A model generated the notes under the pieces. That model worked only from the letters and a program-made list of their open reading frames with translations. It was not told where the DNA came from and ran no database searches. Of a stretch of 35,372 nucleotides of DNA, positions 1 through 5,944 are shown piece by piece. The stretch is taken from assembly GCA_947456185.1 (NCBI GenBank), contig CANGPW010000023.1:1-35372 (forward strand). The letters are read 5' to 3'. The stretch is from Bacteroidota bacterium (GTDB taxonomy: Bacteria; Bacteroidota; Bacteroidia; UKL13-3). Both the position numbers and the translations under genes were made by a program. Position 1 is the first letter of the stretch. Each line of letters opens with the position of its first letter.

Positions 1-236
1 TATATTCTTCATCATTTAATAAAATTTATATAGGCTTCACCTCAAATTTGGAAGCAAGAATTTTATCTCATAATGTTCTTTCAGTTAAAGGTTATACTTT
101 AAAGTATAGGCCATGGGAAATAATTCACAATGAAGTTTTTGAAACAAAATTAGCAGCGATGAAACGTGAAAAAGAATTGAAAAGCGCAAATGGCAGAAAA
201 TTTATTTGGAGTTTAATTGAAAACAAAATGAATTAG
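1..236 (+). CDS. GIY-YIG (URI-family) nuclease, 5' end outside the window
   Basis: Small GIY-YIG endonuclease-like protein of the UvrC-homology/URI type. Reading in frame from base 3, the protein starts mid-motif (YSSSFNKIYIGFTSNLEARI), so the second part of the GIY-YIG signature (KIYIG) and the catalytic-region Arg (LEAR) are visible. It continues through HN...GYTLKYRPWEIIHNEVF to the usual family C-terminus with a Lys/Glu-rich helix (MKREKELKSANGRKFIWSLI). The start codon is upstream of base 1; a TTG at 48 is internal and would remove the active site. The TAG stop (234-236) coincides with the first bases of the adjacent tRNA-like relic. Such genes are common next to tRNAs in Bacteroidota; their cellular role is not established. 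The family call is firm, the function is not. Confidence 0.88.
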   Translation, partial: YSSSFNKIYIGFTSNLEARILSHNVLSVKGYTLKYRPWEIIHNEVFETKLAAMKREKELKSANGRKFIWSLIENKMN

Positions 237-296
237 CTCGTTGGGCTCTTATCCGCTGGCTAGCGGACGTTGGTTCGAGTCCAGCCTCCGCAACCA
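234..296 (+). pseudogene. tRNA-like relic (T arm, acceptor 3' strand and CCA; no 5' acceptor)
   Basis: The 3' part reads as a good tRNA end: a T stem-loop (269-285, GTTGG-TTCGAGT-CCAGC), a 7-nt acceptor 3' strand CTCCGCA (286-292), discriminator A (293) and encoded CCA (294-296). Before it is a 5-6 bp hairpin, TCCGCT-GGCT-AGCGGA (252-267), with no proper variable loop, and a D-arm-like TAGCTCGTTGG (234-244). The matching 5' acceptor strand TGCGGAG is absent; that place is taken by the end of the nuclease gene. It therefore cannot fold as a complete tRNA and is best read as a degenerate or partial tRNA copy. The amino-acid identity cannot be assigned. Confidence 0.65.
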
Positions 297-300
297 ATTA

Positions 301-328
301 AATCCTGCCTATGGCGGGATTTTTTGTT
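301..328 (+). terminator. Rho-independent terminator after the tRNA-like relic
   Basis: Stem ATCCTGCC / GGCGGGAT with a TAT loop (8 bp including one T-G pair), followed by TTTTTTG. It lies 6 bases after the CCA of the tRNA-like relic, where a tRNA transcript would end. Confidence 0.7.
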
Positions 329-342
329 TTAAATTAAAAAAA

Positions 343-411
343 ATGTTTACTGTTTACGTTTTATATTCTCCTACATTCAATAAAATTTATATAGGCTTCA
401 CCTCAAATTAG
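343..411 (+). pseudogene. Second GIY-YIG gene fragment, truncated by an early stop
   Basis: ATG at 343 opens a canonical GIY-YIG N-terminus (MFTVYVLYSPTFNKIYIGFT) that stops at TAG 409-411 after 22 codons, exactly where the intact copy continues SNLEAR. A 31-base stretch is identical between the two copies (18-48 and 379-409). Downstream similarity fades into degraded sequence by about 430. It supplies the YVLYS part of the motif that is missing at the left edge of the window. It is a relic of tandem duplication, not a functional gene. Confidence 0.8.
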
Positions 412-444
412 GTTGCAAAGGTTTTTTATAGTTTTATTGAATGA

Positions 445-491
445 TCAATAAAAAAACCGATTTGAATTGAATCAAACCGGTTTTTTATTGA
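445..491 (-). terminator. Terminator of ahcY (can act on both strands)
   Basis: Long near-perfect inverted repeat: the left arm TCAATAAAAAAACCGATTTG pairs with the right arm CAAACCGGTTTTTTATTGA, with one mismatch and one bulged A. It lies 23 bases beyond the ahcY stop on the minus strand. The A/T runs flanking the stem allow termination in either direction. Confidence 0.8.
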
Positions 492-513
492 ATTTTCTAA
501 TTATGATTTTAGA

Positions 514-1827
514 TTAGTATCTATACATTTCAGCTTTGAAAGGTCCTTCAACTTTTACACCAATATAATCAGCTTGTTCGTTATCTAAAACCGTTAATTT
601 TGCACCAATATGCTCTAAATGTAAGTATGCTACTTTTTCATCTAAATGTTTAGGTAAAACATAAACTTTGTTTTCATACTTATCGCTATGATTCCATAAT
701 TCAATTTGAGCCAATGTTTGGTTTGTGAATGAATTACTCATTACAAAGCTAGGATGCCCCATAGCGCAACCTAAATTCACTAAGCGGCCTTCAGCTAAAA
801 TAATGATATCATTACCATCAACATTATACACATCAACTTGAGGTTTAATGGTATCTTTTGTTGATCCATAAGCACCATTTAACCAAGCCATGTCTATTTC
901 ATTGTCAAAATGGCCAATGTTACAAACGATAGATTTATCGCGCATTGCTCTAAAATGACGTTCGCCAATAATTTTTAAATTACCAGTAGCAGTAACAAAA
1001 ATATTTGCACGTGTGCAAGCTTCTTCCATAGTTACTACTTCAAATCCGTCCATTGCAGCTTGTAGAGCACAAATTGGATCAATTTCAGTAACTAAAACTC
1101 TAGCACCAGCTCCACGTAATGACTCTGCAGAACCTTTTCCTACATCACCATAACCAGCAACAACGGCTACTTTACCAGCCATCATAATATCAGTTGCTCT
1201 ACGAATAGAATCAACTAAACTTTCTTTGCAACCATATTTGTTATCAAATTTAGATTTAGTCACCGAATCATTTACATTGATAGCAGGAATAACTAAAGTT
1301 CCTTTTTTCATACGTTCGTATAAACGGTGAACACCAGTGGTAGTTTCTTCCGATAAACCTTTGATATCTTTTGTTAACTCAGGATAACGATCAAAAACCA
1401 TATTGGTTAAATCACCACCGTCATCTAATATCATATTTAAACCTTTTCCACCTTCAAAAGCAAATAAAGTTTGTTCAATACACCAATCAAATTCTTCTTC
1501 GTTTTGACCTTTCCATGCATAAACAGGAATGCCGGCAGCAGCAATTGCAGCTGCAGCATGATCTTGTGTTGAGAAAATATTACAAGAACTCCATGTAACT
1601 TCAGCTCCTAATGCTTTCAACGTTTCTATTAAAACTGCAGTTTGAATTGTCATATGTAAACAACCTGCAATTCTTGCACCTTTTAAAGGTTGTTCAGCAC
1701 CATATTCTTTTCTAATTGTCATTAAACCGGGCATTTCTGCTTCAGCTAATTTTATTTCTTTACGGCCCCATTCGGCTAAACTAATGTCCTTAACTTTGTA
1801 AGGAGATACTGATTTTACTTCTGACAT
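514..1827 (-). CDS. ahcY: S-adenosylhomocysteinase
   Basis: Hydrolyses S-adenosylhomocysteine to homocysteine and adenosine in the cytoplasm, relieving product inhibition of methyltransferases and returning homocysteine to the methyl cycle. The 437-residue protein has the full family layout. The N-terminal substrate domain contains [16 protein letters not shown] (56-70) and [15 protein letters not shown] (81-95). The NAD-binding Rossmann site is GYGDVGKG (225-232). The conserved C-terminal tail ends KAEMYRY, whose Lys and Tyr reach into the NAD site of the partner subunit. Length and ends are normal. It is divergent from the bacilliredoxin gene with 192 bases between the two starts, has a TATTTTTG -7-like box 36 bases upstream and a strong terminator downstream, so it is probably monocistronic. 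Confidence 0.98.
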   Translation of the reverse strand: MSEVKSVSPYKVKDISLAEWGRKEIKLAEAEMPGLMTIRKEYGAEQPLKGARIAGCLHMTIQTAVLIETLKALGAEVTWSSCNIFSTQDHAAAAIAAAGIPVYAWKGQNEEEFDWCIEQTLFAFEGGKGLNMILDDGGDLTNMVFDRYPELTKDIKGLSEETTTGVHRLYERMKKGTLVIPAINVNDSVTKSKFDNKYGCKESLVDSIRRATDIMMAGKVAVVAGYGDVGKGSAESLRGAGARVLVTEIDPICALQAAMDGFEVVTMEEACTRANIFVTATGNLKIIGERHFRAMRDKSIVCNIGHFDNEIDMAWLNGAYGSTKDTIKPQVDVYNVDGNDIIILAEGRLVNLGCAMGHPSFVMSNSFTNQTLAQIELWNHSDKYENKVYVLPKHLDEKVAYLHLEHIGAKLTVLDNEQADYIGVKVEGPFKAEMYRY

Positions 1828-1863
1828 TTTATTTTATTGTGGATTTTTTAAAAATTATTTTTG

Positions 1864-1871
1864 CAAAAATA
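1864..1871 (-). promoter_or_regulatory. Putative ahcY -7 promoter box
   Basis: On the minus strand this reads TATTTTTG, an exact match to the Bacteroidota -7 consensus TAnnTTTG, 36 bases upstream of the ahcY ATG. No clear TTTG -33 box sits about 19 bases further upstream, so the call rests on the -7 match and position alone. Confidence 0.5.
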
Positions 1872-2019
1872 GAATAATCAAGGACTTTAAAAAATTTGAT
1901 TATGTTATTAATAACAAATTTTATCTAAAAAGTTTTTAGAATTTTATGACAATTAGACTTATTGTAATAATTTGGAAACAAAATTGTAAAATTGTAAATT
2001 CAAAACAACAAATAAAAAT

Positions 2020-2439
2020 ATGCCATATCCAGAAATGTTAGTAGCACCTATGCGTCAACAATTAGTTGAAATAGGCTTTAAATCTCTTTTAACTGCCGAT
2101 GAAGTTTCAGCAGCAATGAAAAATAATGAAGGAACAAAATTGATGGTTTTTAACTCAGTTTGTGGTTGCGCAGCAGGTACAGCTAGACCTGGAATTATGA
2201 AGGCTATTCAAGAATCAAGTAAATTACCTAACGAATTATTAACGGTATTTGCAGGACAAGAAGTGGAAGCAGTAGCAAAAGCTCGTGAATTCATCGCTCC
2301 ATTTCCACCTTCATCTCCATCAATTGGTTTATATAAAAATGGAGAATTAGTTCATTTTATTGAACGCCATAATATTGAAGGAAGAAGTGCTGAAATGATA
2401 GCAGAAAATTTAAAAGCTGCATTTGAAGAATATTGTTAA
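2020..2439 (+). CDS. BrxA/BrxB-family bacilliredoxin (YphP/YqiW type)
   Basis: Thioredoxin-fold protein of the YphP/YqiW (DUF1094) family, 139 residues, the usual family length. The hallmark CGC active site is at residues 48-50 (NSVCGCAAGTARPG), and the N-terminus MPYPEMLVAPMRQ is typical. Family members remove bacillithiol from S-bacillithiolated proteins, or act as disulfide isomerases, in the cytoplasm. Whether this organism makes bacillithiol cannot be told from the window. It is a single gene, divergent from ahcY and followed by its own terminator; a link to sulfur or homocysteine metabolism through the neighbour is only suggestive. Confidence 0.95.
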   Translation: MPYPEMLVAPMRQQLVEIGFKSLLTADEVSAAMKNNEGTKLMVFNSVCGCAAGTARPGIMKAIQESSKLPNELLTVFAGQEVEAVAKAREFIAPFPPSSPSIGLYKNGELVHFIERHNIEGRSAEMIAENLKAAFEEYC

Positions 2440-2458
2440 TTATTTAAAATAATAATTT

Positions 2459-2493
2459 AAAAGGCTGATTGTTTTAACTTTCAGCTTTTTTTT
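2459..2493 (+). terminator. Probable terminator of the bacilliredoxin gene
   Basis: GCTGA (2464-2468) pairs with TCAGC (2481-2485), followed by an uninterrupted T run, 20 bases after the stop codon. The short 5 bp stem and 12-base loop make it weaker than the others in the window. The rest of 2494-2660 holds no gene or structure that I can recognise. Confidence 0.55.
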
Positions 2494-2660
2494 ATTACTA
2501 AATTTAAATAATTTAATAAATTAAAGCGATTCCAATTAAAAATGATGCTATTTATTGGATTTTATTCAGTTGATTTCATGAAAATTCAGACTATTTTCAA
2601 ATGAAATTAGAGTATAATTATTTATTTAAAATAATGATAATTAGTGGATTGAAATACTAT

Positions 2661-2701
2661 GTAGTAGTGATGTTGTGGTAATTAAATGTTAAAATATCAA
2701 A
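2661..2701 (+). promoter_or_regulatory. Putative operator: direct repeat plus AAATATCAAA box, copy 1
   Basis: Two 7-base half-sites, GTAGTAG (2661-2667) and GTTGTGG (2672-2678), lie 11 bp apart in the same orientation, about one helical turn. They are followed by AAATATCAAA (2692-2701). A closely similar arrangement occurs at 8911-8941 before the glucan operon; the 20-base cores match at 15 of 20 positions. In both copies AAATATCAAA begins exactly 97 bases before the start codon. It is the likely target of the SusR-like regulator at 5945-8830. That assignment is inference. Confidence 0.55.
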
Positions 2702-2751
2702 CGTGAAAGGAAAGAAGGGGTATCAAAAATAGGAAGTAGAAAAGTATAATT

Positions 2752-2759
2752 TAATTTTG
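2752..2759 (+). promoter_or_regulatory. Putative -7 promoter box of the secreted glucan-binding gene
   Basis: TAATTTTG matches TAnnTTTG exactly and lies 29 bases before the ATG at 2789. There is no TTTG at about -33, as would be expected of an activator-dependent promoter, and the putative operator lies about 70 bases upstream. Confidence 0.45.
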
Positions 2760-2788
2760 AATTACAAATAAAATTTAAAACAAATTAT

Positions 2789-5700
2789 ATGAAAACAATT
2801 AGACAACTTAGTATGCTTTTTCTGTTACATTTTGTAGCACTAATAGCCAAGGCACAATCATTTGATTTGCCTTTAAATTTTGACAGTACCAATGTAACAT
2901 ACACATTTACAGATTTTGGAGGAAATGCAAGTTCTGTAGTTGCAGATCCTGTAGTATCTACCAATAAAGTTGCGAAAATAATTAAATCAAACATAGCCGA
3001 AATTTGGGCTGGTACTACTATGGGTGGTGCAAGCGGTTTTGCATCAGCAATTGCTTTTAATTCTAGCAGAACTATAATTACCATGCGTGTATACTCTCCT
3101 GATAGCGGAATTGCAGTTCGTTTAAAAGTGGAAGACCCAAATGATGGTGCAAAAAGTGTTGAAACTGAAGCTAGAACAACAGCATCAAACACTTGGCAAA
3201 TATTAACATTTAACTTTGTAAATAATGCATCTGGAACAGCAGCAATTAATTATACTTATACTTATAAAAAGGCTTCAGTGTTTTTTAACTTTGGAGTTAA
3301 TGGTTCAACTGCTGGTACTAAAACTTATTATTTTGATGACGTAGTTTTCCCAGCTGCTACTGGTCCAGTATTATCACAAATAACTTTACCTGTTTATTTT
3401 GATTCAACTAATGTAAATTATTCAACAAAAGATTTTGGTGGAAATGCAACTACAATTATAACGGATCCAACAAATTCTTTAAATAAAGTAGCTCAAACAA
3501 TAAAATCTAATATTGCTGAAACTTGGGCTGGAACAACTATGGGAACTTCATCGGGATTAGCAAATGCAATTCCTTTTTCATCAGGAAATTCTTCTATTAA
3601 AGTAAAAATTTATTCGCCAAATAGTGGTATTCAAGTTCGTTTAAAAGCAGAAGATCCTAACGATCCAACTAAATCAGTAGAAACTGAAGCAACAACTACC
3701 ACTGCAAATGCATGGGAAACATTAACATTTAATTTTGCGAACCATGCAACAGGTACAGCAGCAATTAATTATGGTTATACTTATAGAATGTTGTCTATAT
3801 TTTTCAATTTTGGTGTAACAGGTGCTACTGCTGGAACAAAAACATATTTATGGGACAATGTAGAATTTGGAAATGGTATTGTTATTCCTCAATTAAATAT
3901 GCCTGTATCATTTGAAAGTACTAGTTTAAACTATGGATTAACAGATTTTGGCGGAAATGCTAGTTCAATAGTTGTAGATCCTGCAGTTTCATCAAACAAA
4001 GTATGTAAAATAATTAAATCAAATACTGCTGAATTATGGGCGGGAACTACCATTGGAGGAACAACTGGATTTGGTGCAGTAATTCCATTTACTTCTACTT
4101 CAAAAACCATTAGCATGAGAGTTTATTCTCCAACAATTGGTACTCCAATTAGAATGAAAGTTGAAGATCCAAATGATGATACTAAAAGTGTAGAAACTGA
4201 AGCAACTACTTCTGTTGCTAATGCATGGCAAACATTAGATTTTAACTTTGCTAACCAAGCAACTGGTACTGCAGCTTTAAACTTAGCTTATTCTTACAAA
4301 AAACTAACAATATTCTTTAATTTTGGAACAACTGGTGCTACTGCAGGTGAAAAAACTTATTATTTTGATGATATTACATTTGGTTCAAGTGTGGTTGTTC
4401 CTCAGTTAAATATGCCTGTTACATTTGAAAGTACAACTTTAAACTATGGTTTAACTGACTTTGGAGGAAATACAAGTTCAATAATAACAGATCCAGCAGT
4501 TTCAACAAACAAAGCATGTAAAGTAATTAAATCAAGTATTGCAGAATTATGGGCGGGAACTACCATTGGTGGAACAACTGGTTTAGGAACTGCTATTCCT
4601 TTTACTTCAACAGATAAAATTATAAGCATGAGAGTTTATTCTCCAACAATTGGTACTCCAGTTAGAATGAAAGTTGAAGACCCTAACGATGCCACAAAAA
4701 GTGTAGAAACTGAATCAACTACTACCGTTGCTAATGAATGGCAAACACTACAGTTTAACTTTGGAAACCAAGCAACTGGAACTGCACCTATCAACTTAGC
4801 ATATTCTTACAAAAAACTATCAGTATTCTTTAATTTTGGTACTACTGGAGCTATTGCTGGTGAAAAAACTTATTATTTTGATGATGTAACATTTGGAACT
4901 ATAACTCCACCTGCTCCTGTAAAAACTTATTTAACATTCCAAGTTGATATGTCAAGAAAAAAACCTGATGCTACAGATACAGTTACACTGAATGGAACAT
5001 TCAATGGATGGTGTGGCATTTGTACACCAATGATAAAAAAACCTGGGACAGATATTTGGGTTGCTACTTTATTGTTAGATAAAGATTCATCTTATGATTA
5101 TAAATATACAATTGGTAATTGGAAGTCTCAAGAAACATTAAAAGAAGGGATGCCTTGTACAACTACTAAATCTGGATTTACAAATAGAATAATCAATGTT
5201 TCAAAATTAAATGACACATTACCAGTTGTTTGTTGGGAAAGTTGTGTTAGTTGTTTAAATACTCTTCCAAAAGCTAATGTTACATTTAAAGTGAATATGA
5301 AAAATTATGTTGATGATAGTTTATCAATTAAAGGTGTAACATTAAATGGTAATTTTAATGGTTGGTGTGGCGAATGTACTAAAATGACAGCTATTGGAAA
5401 CAATATTTATGCAGTAACTTTAACTTTAGATACAGGTGCATACGAATACAAATTCACTGTTGGAAATTGGTTAGACCAAGAACAATTTATAGCAACTGAT
5501 CCTTGTACCAAAACAGTTGGTAATTATACAAATCGTTACTTAAGTGTAAAAGATACTGCTTCAGTAATTGCTGGAACATACTGCTGGAATACTTGTACAA
5601 AATGTGAGGCGATTGGATTTGCAGAACAAGCTTTAAAAAATGTAAAAATTTATCCAAATCCTACCACTGAAACATTATTTATAGAAATGGGTCAATTCTT

Positions 5701-5884
5701 AGAAAGAGATTCAAAAGTATTCGTATATAATATGTTAGGTGAGTTAATGATTACAAAAACATCGAATCAAAATAACGGAAATGGTACTATTAATTTAGAT
5801 ACTCATTCGTTAAAACAAGGTATTTATTTGTTAAAAATAGAAGCGGACAATGCTGTAAAAACTATTAAGTTCCAAATAAATTAG
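2789..5884 (+). CDS. T9SS-secreted multi-domain carbohydrate-binding protein
   Basis: A 1031-residue secreted protein with no recognisable catalytic domain. In order: signal peptide (about 1-23, ending AKAQS); four tandem beta-sandwich repeats of about 163 residues (26-188, 199-361, 370-532, 541-703), each with TDFGGN, a VEDPND-type motif and a KTYYFDDV-like end; two starch/glycogen-binding-like domains (about 711-822 and 828-939), each with LNG-FNGWCG-C and six cysteines; and a T9SS type-A sorting domain (949-1031, KIYPNP...GIYLLKI). The four repeats resemble the C-terminal domain of the GH16 enzyme at 17150, so glucan binding at or outside the cell surface is the likely role. It has its own putative promoter and operator and ends at a terminator shared with the convergent regulator. 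Function is inferred from domain resemblance and context. Confidence 0.85.
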   Translation: MKTIRQLSMLFLLHFVALIAKAQSFDLPLNFDSTNVTYTFTDFGGNASSVVADPVVSTNKVAKIIKSNIAEIWAGTTMGGASGFASAIAFNSSRTIITMRVYSPDSGIAVRLKVEDPNDGAKSVETEARTTASNTWQILTFNFVNNASGTAAINYTYTYKKASVFFNFGVNGSTAGTKTYYFDDVVFPAATGPVLSQITLPVYFDSTNVNYSTKDFGGNATTIITDPTNSLNKVAQTIKSNIAETWAGTTMGTSSGLANAIPFSSGNSSIKVKIYSPNSGIQVRLKAEDPNDPTKSVETEATTTTANAWETLTFNFANHATGTAAINYGYTYRMLSIFFNFGVTGATAGTKTYLWDNVEFGNGIVIPQLNMPVSFESTSLNYGLTDFGGNASSIVVDPAVSSNKVCKIIKSNTAELWAGTTIGGTTGFGAVIPFTSTSKTISMRVYSPTIGTPIRMKVEDPNDDTKSVETEATTSVANAWQTLDFNFANQATGTAALNLAYSYKKLTIFFNFGTTGATAGEKTYYFDDITFGSSVVVPQLNMPVTFESTTLNYGLTDFGGNTSSIITDPAVSTNKACKVIKSSIAELWAGTTIGGTTGLGTAIPFTSTDKIISMRVYSPTIGTPVRMKVEDPNDATKSVETESTTTVANEWQTLQFNFGNQATGTAPINLAYSYKKLSVFFNFGTTGAIAGEKTYYFDDVTFGTITPPAPVKTYLTFQVDMSRKKPDATDTVTLNGTFNGWCGICTPMIKKPGTDIWVATLLLDKDSSYDYKYTIGNWKSQETLKEGMPCTTTKSGFTNRIINVSKLNDTLPVVCWESCVSCLNTLPKANVTFKVNMKNYVDDSLSIKGVTLNGNFNGWCGECTKMTAIGNNIYAVTLTLDTGAYEYKFTVGNWLDQEQFIATDPCTKTVGNYTNRYLSVKDTASVIAGTYCWNTCTKCEAIGFAEQALKNVKIYPNPTTETLFIEMGQFLERDSKVFVYNMLGELMITKTSNQNNGNGTINLDTHSLKQGIYLLKIEADNAVKTIKFQIN
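2864..4897 (+). repeat. Four tandem 513-519 bp coding repeats
   Basis: The four carbohydrate-binding-like domains are encoded in tandem, with starts at about 2864, 3383, 3896 and 4409 (residues 26, 199, 370, 541). Copies 3 and 4 are much closer to each other in both protein and DNA than to copies 1 and 2, pointing to a recent internal duplication. Their antisense strand shows matching open frames at 3931-4116 and 4444-4629, which are by-products of the repetition. Confidence 0.9.
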
Positions 5885-5908
5885 TTTTCAAGTTTTATAT
5901 TTAGTAGT

Positions 5909-5940
5909 AAAAAAGGTCAGAGAAATCTGGCCTTTTTTTT
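5909..5940. terminator. Bidirectional terminator between convergent genes
   Basis: AAAAAAGGTCAGA-GAAA-TCTGGCCTTTTTT forms a stem of about 13 bp (one T-G pair) with A and T runs on either side. It sits in the 60-base gap between the ends of the glucan-binding gene and the regulator gene and can serve both. Confidence 0.85.
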
Positions 5941-5944
5941 GTGG

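Noticed and set aside
200-300. A complete functional tRNA gene
   Set aside because: The T arm, acceptor 3' strand and CCA are present, but the 5' acceptor strand is missing, the D arm cannot pair as GCTC/GAGC and there is no variable loop.
3931-4629. Antisense open frames within the repeat array (3931-4116, 4444-4629)
   Set aside because: They recur because the coding repeats recur; no start signal or known protein similarity.
2864-4897. CRISPR-like or non-coding tandem array
   Set aside because: The 513-519 bp periodicity is in frame and encodes four protein domains; there are no short repeats with spacers.
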